Below, piece by piece: positions 1-6,412 of a stretch of 9,257 nt of DNA (position 1 is the stretch's first letter; each line of letters starts with the position of its first letter). The stretch is taken from contig CAJQNX010000030.1 in NCBI GenBank assembly GCA_905479795.1, positions 1 through 9,257 on the forward strand. The letters run 5' to 3'. The notes beneath the pieces were generated by a model, which did not search any database, had not been told where the DNA came from, and saw only the letters and a program-made list of their open reading frames with translations. This DNA is from an uncultured Candidatus Midichloriaceae bacterium (GTDB taxonomy: Bacteria > Pseudomonadota > Alphaproteobacteria > Rickettsiales > Midichloriaceae). A program made the position numbers and the translations under genes.

Positions 1-4
1 TACA

Positions 5-229
5 CTAAAGTGTTCTTTCTGGTTTTTCAACATTATTGTTTGATAATTGCTGTCTTACTATCTTTGAATGCCTCATAACATTGTTTTGATCACCTATATT
101 GGATAATTGCTTATGATCAACCGCAGATTCCTTTAGTTCAATACTCACTCCATCAACAAAGTGTTCGCCGGAATGCTCTTTATGCCTTACTTCCTCCTCT
201 TTAATTATATCTTTTACAGAATGATGCAC
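5..229 (-). pseudogene. Out-of-frame C-terminal tail of the preceding membrane-protein gene
   Basis: This stretch is open in the frame one base away from the larger gene at 201-1334 and overlaps its end by 29 bases. It has its own ATG at 229, but no ribosome binding site is visible before it. The tail is hydrophilic and charged (74 residues) and continues the composition of the upstream protein. Removing one base from the A5 run on the minus strand (T5 at 234-238 on the plus strand) joins the two frames into one protein of about 440 residues ending at 5. A pentapeptide-like unit, QLSN preceded by K or Q, occurs twice, 20 residues apart. I infer a frameshifted 3' end; a sequencing error, or less likely translational recoding, would look the same. 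No function can be given. Confidence 0.55.
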
Positions 230-1334
230 TTTGTTTTTGGCCAGAATGGTTGGTATCGGTCATCTCAATATCAAAAACTTTACCTCTCCCATCCACTTGT
301 ATCAATTCATCTTTTTTAAAAGCGTTCAACTCCTGCAATTCAACACCTTGAGTAGTTTTTTCCAAATTCTCCCTGTGACTAAGTGGAACAAAAAATTCTC
401 CATATTTCTTTGAACTAAAGCTATTTATAAATAAATTTCCAAAATCTTTAATAAAACCTACTTCTGGTTTGTATTCCTGAAGATTAACATCTTGGTATTT
501 CTTTGCATTATTGACCAATGCATCTTTCATTTCAGCATCAGATTTATATGTTTTACCATCACATGATATTTCTGCTTCCTTAATACTTAATATTTTTAAC
601 AAAGCTTTATTTGAAAGCTTGCTAACATATTTACCTTCAATTCCCAACTCTCTTTTTAAATATTGAGTTAACTTCTCTTCTTTTTCTAAAACCTCTTTAT
701 CAAGTAAATCCTTATCTTTTCTATAATCAATTTCCCCAAAATAACTTAACCCATTACTCAACACCATTGAAGTTGAGCTAAGTGCTATAGACACTGGATT
801 TAACGACAACATACTTAGTGCCCAATTTGCAGCTCCAGTTAAACCCAAATACCTAATTTGACCAGAAATAATATTTACAATTTTTTTATCCCTATTAACA
901 GGTTCATCAGAAATACTTTTCTCTAGAATTTTCATTATTTCTTGATTAGACACCTTTCTTAATTTAGGATTTACAGACTTATCTAATGCTCTGTTAATTT
1001 TTTGTTCAATATTATCTAACAACAACTCTTTTTTTTGCGTCCTCTTTATTGTTCTCATACGAAGAGTTGCCCTAATACGTGCAATAGAATAACTGACCAT
1101 TGTTACTGCCGCTATTGTAGCTCCAATTGTAACTCCAAGTGGAGATGATAAACATGTAATTGCGCCAAAAATAGTCAGCACTGTACCAACTCCTGGAGAA
1201 GTTATAAAATCCAACAATTTATCAAAAAACTTCCTCGCTTTAGTTTTTTTCTTAATTTCTGTTTTAGCTTGTTCATTTTCTCTAGCTTGAGTTTCAGCTA
1301 AGCGTCTCGCAAAATCAGAGCCACTAACTGCCAT
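201..1334 (-). CDS. Unrecognised membrane protein, C-terminus probably frameshifted
   Basis: I do not recognise the family. From the ATG at 1334 the product has 377 residues. Residues 1-45 are charged and likely helical. Residues about 48-86 form a strongly hydrophobic hairpin with a Ser-Pro turn (CLSSPLG), followed by an Arg/Lys-rich segment (86-102). A second, weaker hydrophobic hairpin lies at about 160-198. The remainder is a soluble, Lys/Glu-rich domain. This suggests a membrane-anchored protein with its bulk on one side. The last nine residues (from about position 368) look like out-of-frame readthrough into a stop at 201, because the adjacent frame continues to 5. The start is uncertain: the frame stays open back to 1484, with ATGs at 1400 and 1475, but those starts would leave almost no room for promoters before the divergent gene at 1495. 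Being next to NAD-salvage and patatin-like genes hints at an accessory or host-interaction role, but this is only inference. Confidence 0.6.
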   Translation of the reverse strand: MAVSGSDFARRLAETQARENEQAKTEIKKKTKARKFFDKLLDFITSPGVGTVLTIFGAITCLSSPLGVTIGATIAAVTMVSYSIARIRATLRMRTIKRTQKKELLLDNIEQKINRALDKSVNPKLRKVSNQEIMKILEKSISDEPVNRDKKIVNIISGQIRYLGLTGAANWALSMLSLNPVSIALSSTSMVLSNGLSYFGEIDYRKDKDLLDKEVLEKEEKLTQYLKRELGIEGKYVSKLSNKALLKILSIKEAEISCDGKTYKSDAEMKDALVNNAKKYQDVNLQEYKPEVGFIKDFGNLFINSFSSKKYGEFFVPLSHRENLEKTTQGVELQELNAFKKDELIQVDGRGKVFDIEMTDTNHSGQKQSASFCKRYN

Positions 1335-1444
1335 CCTTATTCTGCCAATTTCAGTAAATAATTCTTTGATAATTAATACAATGTTCACTTTAATAACCAT
1401 AATTACTTGTTTAATCTTAGCAACTCTATTAGGCTTAATCAATT

Positions 1445-1450
1445 TATAAT
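1445..1450 (+). promoter_or_regulatory. Possible -10 element for the nadM-nadV pair
   Basis: A perfect TATAAT lies 44 bases before the nadM start, in the spacer between the divergent genes. No good -35 hexamer sits 15-19 bases upstream; the region there is CAACTC or similar. In DNA this AT-rich a perfect hexamer can arise by chance, so this is a weak call. Confidence 0.25.
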
Positions 1451-1494
1451 CAAATGAATATTGAAGATTTGTCATTTTCTGCAATAAGTTCTAA

Positions 1495-2070
1495 ATGAAA
1501 TATAACTATTTAATTTATATCGGTAGATTCCAACCCTTTCATAACGGTCATAAATATATTATTGAGGAAGGTTTGAAAATTTCAAATAATATAATAGTCT
1601 TCTGCGGCTCCAGCAATCAAACCAGAACATTACAAAATCCCTTTACATATACTGAGAGAAGAAAATTCATATTAAATAGCTTCTCAGAATTACATATAAA
1701 TAAAATCCAGATTGCGCCTTTAGATGATTGTGAAAATGATATTGAATGGATTAAAAGGGTTGAAAAAAAAGTTAGAAGAATGGTTAGAAATACTCCAGAA
1801 AATAGGGTTGCTTTGATAGGCCATACAAAAGACAATTCTTGTTACTATCTTAAGTTATTTGAAAAATGGAAATATTTTGAAATAAAAAATTTTGCTGAAA
1901 TTAATGCAACATACATAAGAAATGCAATCTTTATTACCAATGATAAATGTAAAATTGAAAATAAAATTAAAAAACTAGTACCACCTGAAGTATTAAAATT
2001 TATCCTTGATTTTTTAGATACAAAGCATTACCTAGATTTGCAAAATCTTTATATATTACAAAATGCATAA
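1495..2070 (+). CDS. nadM: Nicotinamide-nucleotide adenylyltransferase, NadM type without Nudix domain
   Basis: Predicted cytoplasmic nucleotidyltransferase that joins NMN and ATP to give NAD and pyrophosphate. The protein has 191 residues. The N-terminus carries the nucleotidyltransferase signature GRFQPFHNGH (10-19), with the two histidines that bind ATP phosphates. NPFTYTERR (48-56) matches the PFT-x-x-ER block of the family. INATYIR (136-142) corresponds to the ISxTxxR ATP-binding motif. The C-terminal VPPEVLKFILDFLDT segment (162-176) resembles the linker that, in bifunctional NMNAT/Nudix enzymes, leads into a Nudix hydrolase domain. Here the protein stops soon after, so only the transferase half is present. 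The ATG is placed correctly for the motif, although no clear Shine-Dalgarno site precedes it. The stop overlaps the nadV start by 8 nt, which implies translational coupling. Substrate preference for NMN over nicotinate mononucleotide is inferred mainly from the partner gene. Confidence 0.88.
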   Translation: MKYNYLIYIGRFQPFHNGHKYIIEEGLKISNNIIVFCGSSNQTRTLQNPFTYTERRKFILNSFSELHINKIQIAPLDDCENDIEWIKRVEKKVRRMVRNTPENRVALIGHTKDNSCYYLKLFEKWKYFEIKNFAEINATYIRNAIFITNDKCKIENKIKKLVPPEVLKFILDFLDTKHYLDLQNLYILQNA

Positions 2071-3442
2071 CTTGATATTAGATACAGACTCTTATAAAGC
2101 TTCCCACTACTTACAGTACCCTAAGAATACCGAATATTTATCATGTTATATAGAATCTAGAGGAGGCAATTTTGAAAGTACATTATTTTTTGGATTGCAA
2201 ATGTTTCTCAAAAAATATTTTTGCAGGGCAATAACAAAAGAAAATATAGATGAAGCAGAAAAAGTAATTCAAGCGCATGGCCTACCATTTAATAGAGCGG
2301 ATTGGGAATATATACTTTCTCAGCATAATGGATTTTTACCAATTTACATAGAAGCTGTACCTGAGGGAACAATAGTTCCTAATCGAAATGTACTTCTACA
2401 AATTACTAATACGGATCCTAGATGCTTTTGGTTGGCAACATACCTAGAAACAGCTCTTTTAAGAGCAATTTGGTACCCTACTACTGTTGCAACGTTATCT
2501 TATGAATGTAAAAAAATTATAAAAAAACATCTCTTAGAAACAGCAGATAATTTAGATAGATTAGATTATATGCTTGCAGATTTTGGTGCAAGAGGCGTTA
2601 GTTCCTGTGAATCTGCTGCAATCGGTGGAGCATCACATTTAATTAATTTCTATTCAACCAGTACAATATCTGCATTACAATGTATCAACAATTATTACGG
2701 TGCAGATTTAAAAAAATATAAAACTATCCCAGCAGCTGAACACTCAACTATTATTTCTTGGGGGAAAGATTATGAAATAGATGCTTATAAAAATATTCTT
2801 GCTGCATTTTCAAATTACCCAACATACGCCATTGTTAGTGATTCATATGATTATTGGAACACCATTAATAATATTTGGGGTAAAAGCTTCAAGGAGTATA
2901 TATCTAATTCTCACAGCACTTTAATTATACGGTCAGATAGTGGCGAACCAGTAGAAGTTGTGTTAAAAACTATCGAGATTTTAATGAAAAAATTTGGCTA
3001 TATAATTAATCAAAAAGGATATAAAATTTTAAATAAATTTATTCGTGTTTTGCATGGAGACAGAATTTCAATAGAAAAAATACAAGAAATCCTCGAAGAG
3101 CTAAAATCTAAAAAAATAAGTGCTGAGAATGTTTCATTTGGCATGGGGGCTTCTCTTTTGCAAAAAATTAATAGAGATACTCAACAATTTGCAATGAAGT
3201 TATCTGCAATTAAAAAACAAAATTGTGATTGGGAAGGTGTTTGCAAATCTCCCATAACAGAACCAAAAAAACATTCTAAACATGGTAGATTGGCTTTAAT
3301 TAAAGAAAATAATAAATTTACCACGATAAATTATGAGACTATTAGCACTAATAAAAACCTCCTAATTCCAACATTTAAAAATGGAAAAATCATAAACGAA
3401 GTGACTTTTTCAAAAATCAAAAAAAACGTAGCTGAATTTTAA
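2063..3442 (+). CDS. nadV: Nicotinamide phosphoribosyltransferase (NAMPT/NadV family)
   Basis: Predicted type II phosphoribosyltransferase that makes NMN from nicotinamide and PRPP; the partner nadM product then makes NAD. The length of 459 residues fits bacterial NadV (human NAMPT has 491). Family blocks in order are: DSYKASHYLQYP (9-20), containing the Tyr equivalent to human Tyr18; DFGARGVSS (173-181), with the Arg equivalent to Arg196; AAEHSTI (224-230), with the catalytic His; VSDSYD (258-263); RSDSGEP (290-296), equivalent to Arg311/Asp313; HGD (331-333); GMGASLLQK (360-368); and SKHGRL near residues 405-410. Two things are odd. An ungapped alignment by eye puts Ser200 (in STST) at human Asp219, the residue tied to nicotinamide recognition. 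Also, the phosphate loop reads GMGAS where human NAMPT has GSGGG. The ATG lies inside the end of nadM (8-nt overlap). NAMPT membership is firm; base specificity is less certain. Confidence 0.92.
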   Translation: MHNLILDTDSYKASHYLQYPKNTEYLSCYIESRGGNFESTLFFGLQMFLKKYFCRAITKENIDEAEKVIQAHGLPFNRADWEYILSQHNGFLPIYIEAVPEGTIVPNRNVLLQITNTDPRCFWLATYLETALLRAIWYPTTVATLSYECKKIIKKHLLETADNLDRLDYMLADFGARGVSSCESAAIGGASHLINFYSTSTISALQCINNYYGADLKKYKTIPAAEHSTIISWGKDYEIDAYKNILAAFSNYPTYAIVSDSYDYWNTINNIWGKSFKEYISNSHSTLIIRSDSGEPVEVVLKTIEILMKKFGYIINQKGYKILNKFIRVLHGDRISIEKIQEILEELKSKKISAENVSFGMGASLLQKINRDTQQFAMKLSAIKKQNCDWEGVCKSPITEPKKHSKHGRLALIKENNKFTTINYETISTNKNLLIPTFKNGKIINEVTFSKIKKNVAEF

Positions 3443-3463
3443 TATATTGATCACCATTTTAGC

Positions 3464-3493
3464 TTGATACAATTAATAGTTGTGTGATAGCAT
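3464..3493 (+). promoter_or_regulatory. Candidate sigma70-type promoter for the patatin-like gene
   Basis: TTGATA at 3464-3469 and TAGCAT at 3488-3493 are separated by 18 bases. The -10 is preceded by TGA, which fits an extended -10 element (TGn). The site lies in the 86-bp gap after nadV and leaves a leader of about 30 bases. A second possible -10, GATAAT at 3505-3510, lacks a good partner. Confidence 0.35.
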
Positions 3494-3514
3494 ATTTGGT
3501 AATAGATAATTTTT

Positions 3515-3519
3515 AGGGA
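3515..3519 (+). promoter_or_regulatory. Shine-Dalgarno site of the patatin-like gene
   Basis: AGGGA stands 9 bases before the ATG at 3529. It is one of the few clear ribosome binding sites in the window and supports that start. Confidence 0.55.
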
Positions 3520-3528
3520 ATTTATATT

Positions 3529-4560
3529 ATGTATAACATTTTATCAGTAGATGGCAGAGGTGCTACTCAAGCCTTAATTGCAACAAAAATAATTCAAATA
3601 ATTGATGATAAATTAAAGAAAAGTGCGGGTGATGGCGTTATAAAATATTTTGATCACATAGCGTCTTCTTCAACAACAGCTCTTTCTGCAGCCTTAATTG
3701 CACATGGATACACACCAAAAAAAACATACGAAATGGTTAAAGATAGTTTTTCCAACGTATTTGAATCTGATAATAAGTCATTTATAAGTAAGATAAAGGA
3801 TTTATATATAAAATATATTTCTATAAATTCTGACAAAATAAAATCTTACACTCTTGATAATTTTGACTATTTATTAAAGAGCTGTTCCAAAGTAAATATG
3901 GAAGATAGTAAAATTCCACTACTTTTGCTATCTGCTAAAAATTCCCAGAAATTAGAAACACACTATTTTTCATCTACATGTGATAAAAATGTGTCACTAT
4001 TAGATGCTGTTAAATCCTGTATAGCAGATAAATTGCATTTTTCACCTCATATATTAGACAAACAAGGTTATTTTGATCACTCTTTTATATCTAAATCTTC
4101 TTTAGGGGCAAGTTTATCATATATTACAAAAACCCAAAATCTAACAGATCCTTCACTTTTTGTTGTTAATATAGATTTTGCCAACTTAAACATCACAGAT
4201 TATTTTAAAACTGAAATGATGCAGAGTAAGATTAGCCCTGGCAATCTTTTAGATATAACACTGTCTTCTGGGGAAGATATGAACATTCATGCCAACAGAT
4301 TTCTAAAAGGTAACTTTTGGAATATAGTTGTGACTCAAGAGGAAGGGATATTAGGAGAAGTACATAAGTTTGATAAAATTTTAGATGATTCAAAAATAGA
4401 AAGCATTATTGAGGGATCAAAAATCTGTAGTAACGCTGCGGAGGAATGCAAGCCTTTTTATGAAGGAAATGATCAAATGATAAGTGATGGTTTATTGGAC
4501 AACACATCCATAGCAGACGAAATAGATACTATTACAAAAGAGTTAAATGATTGTATGTGA
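3529..4560 (+). CDS. Patatin-like phospholipase family protein with degenerate catalytic elbow
   Basis: A 343-residue protein with the patatin fold pattern. ILSVDGRG (4-11) matches the DGG(G/R)xR/G oxyanion-hole motif just after the N-terminus. FDHIASSSTTALSAALIAHG (41-60) aligns with the nucleophile elbow normally written F-D-x-I-x-G-T-S-x-G-G. LLDAVKSCIADKLHFSPHI (157-175) aligns with the usual A-x-x-A-S-x-A-x-P-x-x-F block, and FDHS (182-185) with the (V/I)-D-G-G block holding the catalytic Asp. The candidate dyad is therefore Ser48 and Asp183, but the glycines flanking Ser48 are replaced by Ser46 and Thr50, and DGG/DGA reads DHS. The gene is intact, so this may be a divergent lipase or acyl hydrolase or a non-catalytic relative. 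Rickettsiales patatins act as phospholipases on host membranes, and other patatins serve as CBASS effectors, but nothing here selects between these roles. There is no signal peptide and no membrane segment. It is likely transcribed from its own promoter behind nadV. Confidence 0.65.
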   Translation: MYNILSVDGRGATQALIATKIIQIIDDKLKKSAGDGVIKYFDHIASSSTTALSAALIAHGYTPKKTYEMVKDSFSNVFESDNKSFISKIKDLYIKYISINSDKIKSYTLDNFDYLLKSCSKVNMEDSKIPLLLLSAKNSQKLETHYFSSTCDKNVSLLDAVKSCIADKLHFSPHILDKQGYFDHSFISKSSLGASLSYITKTQNLTDPSLFVVNIDFANLNITDYFKTEMMQSKISPGNLLDITLSSGEDMNIHANRFLKGNFWNIVVTQEEGILGEVHKFDKILDDSKIESIIEGSKICSNAAEECKPFYEGNDQMISDGLLDNTSIADEIDTITKELNDCM

Positions 4561-4574
4561 TAATATGATTATTC

Positions 4575-4603
4575 TTGACCAGAGTAAGTATTTGGAATAG
4601 GGT
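4575..4603 (+). promoter_or_regulatory. Probable promoter of tRNA-Cys and enolase
   Basis: TTGACC at 4575-4580 (five of six consensus bases) and TAGGGT at 4598-4603 (three of six) are 17 bases apart. The predicted start near 4610 falls about 6 bases before the mature 5' end of the tRNA, which is the expected spacing. The strong -35 and the position carry the call; the -10 is poor. Confidence 0.45.
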
Positions 4604-4615
4604 ATTGCTTGCTCT

Positions 4616-4687
4616 GGCCGAGTAGCAAAGTGGTAATGCAGTGGATTGCAAATCCACTATGCGCCAGTTCGATTCTGGCCTCGGCCT
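4616..4687 (+). tRNA. tRNA-Cys (anticodon GCA)
   Basis: A full cloverleaf can be drawn. The acceptor stem is GGCCGAG (4616-4622) with CTCGGCC (4680-4686). The D arm has GCA (4625-4627) pairing with TGC (4637-4639) and a GTGGTA loop. The anticodon stem is GTGGA/TCCAC around the loop TTGCAAA, with GCA at 4648-4650. The T arm is GCCAG/CTGGC around TTCGATT. The discriminator is U at 4687, the identity base expected for tRNA-Cys. The next bases are CAT, so the 3' CCA is not encoded and must be added by the CCA-adding enzyme. The enolase start follows after 24 bases, so both are probably on one transcript that is cut at the tRNA 3' end. Confidence 0.95.
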
Positions 4688-4711
4688 CATAATTTATGGT
4701 TGAGAAGATTA

Positions 4712-5944
4712 GTGAAAATAACCCATATAAAGTCTAGGCAAATTTTTGATAGCAGGGGAAATCCCACTGTGGAAACCGATTTGATCATAAACAATAATTT
4801 CATTGGACGAGCTGCAGTTCCAAGCGGAGCTTCTAAAGGTATTTATGAAGCAATAGAATTGAGGGATAAAAATCACGATTACAACGGTAAAGGCGTTTTA
4901 AAAGCTGTTGATAAAATTAATAATGATATAAAAAATAAGTTATTGAATATTAATTTTGACTCACAAGAAGATCTGGATAATTTTTTAATTGATTTAGATG
5001 GAACAATTAATAAATCTAACCTTGGAGCTAACACTATTTTATCAATCTCAGTAGCATTTGCAAAAGCAAGGGCTAATTTTGAAAATAAACAGCTATTTCA
5101 AGCCATAAATGACTCTCAATCTTTTTCGCTACCAAGCCCAATGTTAAACATTATTAACGGCGGAGCGCATGCTGATAATGAATTGGATATTCAAGAATTT
5201 ATGATAGTTCCAATAAAATATACGAGTATCAGTAAGAATTTAAAAATTGCTTGTGAAATTTTTCATTCATTAAAAAAGATATTAAAAAATCACTACTTCC
5301 GAGTAAACACTGGTGATGAAGGAGGTTTTGCCCCAGATATTAAAACTACATCCCAAGCATTAGATATTATTTCTGAAGCTGTAGAATTAGCCGGTTATAA
5401 GCTTGGAGAAGAAGTATGTTTAGCCTTAGATGTAGCTGCTAATGAACTTTATAAAGATGGAAAATATTATTTCAATGGTGAAAAATCAATATTTACAAAC
5501 TATGAATTAGTGAAATTTTACGAAAATTTATGCGATAAATACCCAATTATTTCAATTGAGGACCCATTTTTTGAACAAGATTTAGAGGGCTGGAAATTAT
5601 TAACTGAAAAGCTTGGGGGAAAAATTAATATTGTGGGAGATGATCTATTTGTAACTAATCCTGTAAAATTACAAAAAGGCATAAACGATAAATTAGCTAA
5701 TTCAATATTAATAAAAATGAATCAAATTGGAACATTAACAGAAACATTACAAAGTATTGAACTTGCCAAAAAAAATAATTTTATTCATATAATATCGCAT
5801 AGATCGGGAGAAACTGAGGATACTACAATTGCACATATTGCAGTTGCAACAAATAGCCCCTTTATTAAAACAGGTTCTATCTCAAGAACTGATAGAGTAT
5901 GTAAATATAATGAATTAATGAGAATTGAAGAATTAATTGCTTAA
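4712..5944 (+). CDS. eno: Enolase (phosphopyruvate hydratase)
   Basis: Cytoplasmic enzyme interconverting 2-phosphoglycerate and phosphoenolpyruvate. With the GTG at 4712 it has 410 residues, slightly shorter than the usual 420-430. The start is chosen because the family begins a few residues before RQIFDSRGNPTVE (9-21), and because GAGAAG at 4702-4707 is a possible ribosome site; upstream codons in the same frame run through the tRNA gene. Key residues seen: Glu203 in GDEGGFAPD (general acid/base side), Mg ligands Asp240, Glu283 (IEDPFFEQD) and Asp310 (GDD), the catalytic Lys335 in ILIKMNQIGTLTET, and the SHRSGETED block (362-370). INGGAHADNELDIQEFMI (148-165) is also typical. One oddity is the mobile active-site loop, which reads SGASKG where SGASTG is usual (Lys42 for Thr). 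It may run in glycolysis or only in the lower gluconeogenic branch; no other glycolytic gene is visible. Confidence 0.96.
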   Translation: MKITHIKSRQIFDSRGNPTVETDLIINNNFIGRAAVPSGASKGIYEAIELRDKNHDYNGKGVLKAVDKINNDIKNKLLNINFDSQEDLDNFLIDLDGTINKSNLGANTILSISVAFAKARANFENKQLFQAINDSQSFSLPSPMLNIINGGAHADNELDIQEFMIVPIKYTSISKNLKIACEIFHSLKKILKNHYFRVNTGDEGGFAPDIKTTSQALDIISEAVELAGYKLGEEVCLALDVAANELYKDGKYYFNGEKSIFTNYELVKFYENLCDKYPIISIEDPFFEQDLEGWKLLTEKLGGKINIVGDDLFVTNPVKLQKGINDKLANSILIKMNQIGTLTETLQSIELAKKNNFIHIISHRSGETEDTTIAHIAVATNSPFIKTGSISRTDRVCKYNELMRIEELIA

Positions 5945-5966
5945 TTTACATTTCTAAACTTTACTA

Positions 5967-5994
5967 TTGAAAGAAAAAAAAAATCACTTACAAT
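5967..5994 (+). promoter_or_regulatory. Candidate promoter for the NDUFA12-mlaD-DUF2155 cluster
   Basis: TTGAAA at 5967-5972 and TACAAT at 5989-5994 are separated by 16 bases in the 80-bp gap after enolase. The predicted start near 6001 gives a leader of about 25 bases for the gene at 6025. Both hexamers match consensus well, but the region is AT-rich. Confidence 0.45.
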
Positions 5995-6024
5995 TATGCT
6001 TATATTTATGGTTAAACGCAATCA

Positions 6025-6387
6025 ATGGAGTTAGTAAATAAAGTTTTTAGCAAGCTTTTTGGTACAAAAGTAGGTGAAGATGAATTTGGTAACATATTTT
6101 ATGAATCAAAAAAACTATCAAGATATTTTGGAAGATATATGCGCTGGGTGTTGTATAATGGAATACCTGAACCAACTAAAGTCAGTGCTGAGTGGTATAG
6201 TTGGCTACATCATCAAGATAATGAAATTCCTTTAAGCAAAAAATCAACAAACCATAAATGGATGAAGCATAGAAATTTGAATTTAACTGGCTCTAAACTT
6301 TCATATTTTCCTCCAGGTCATTTTTTGTCAAAAAGTAAGGCAAAGCCAAAATCAACTGGTGACTACACTACATGGACACCTAAATAA
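6025..6387 (+). CDS. NADH:ubiquinone oxidoreductase 17.2 kDa-type subunit (NDUFA12/B17.2 family)
   Basis: A 120-residue protein of the family that includes mitochondrial complex I accessory subunit NDUFA12 (B17.2), found in bacteria mainly in Alphaproteobacteria. Family features seen include GEDEFGNIFYES (17-28), then RWVLYNG followed by the E-W-x-x-W-L-H-H element, the NLTGS and YFPPGH segments, and a C-terminal DYTTWTPK. The expected role is as a peripheral part of respiratory complex I on the cytoplasmic face, or as a relative of its assembly factor NDUFAF2. The nuo genes are not in the window. No Shine-Dalgarno site is visible before the ATG, but the start agrees with the usual length. 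It is the first gene of a three-gene cluster conserved in alphaproteobacteria; mlaD follows after 25 bases. Confidence 0.9.
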   Translation: MELVNKVFSKLFGTKVGEDEFGNIFYESKKLSRYFGRYMRWVLYNGIPEPTKVSAEWYSWLHHQDNEIPLSKKSTNHKWMKHRNLNLTGSKLSYFPPGHFLSKSKAKPKSTGDYTTWTPK

Positions 6388-6412
6388 TGAATAAATTAAC
6401 TATATAGTTTTT

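Noticed and set aside
42..111. Direct repeat GATAATTGCT at 42-51 and 102-111
   Set aside because: The two copies are 60 bp apart and in frame, and encode a short QLSN peptide repeat in the tail of the membrane protein. Two 10-bp copies do not make a repeat array or CRISPR.
4561..4573. AT-only palindrome ATAAT-ATG-ATTAT after the patatin-like gene
   Set aside because: The stem has no G or C and no T run follows, so it is not convincing as a terminator.
4646..4711. Upstream in-frame extension of enolase starting at TTG 4646
   Set aside because: It runs through the anticodon and T arms of the tRNA-Cys gene, and enolases begin close to the RQIFDSRG block.
5967..5982. CTTT-AAAG short inverted repeat followed by an A run after enolase
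   Set aside because: The stem is only 4 bp and the run is A on the coding strand; the site fits better as part of a promoter.
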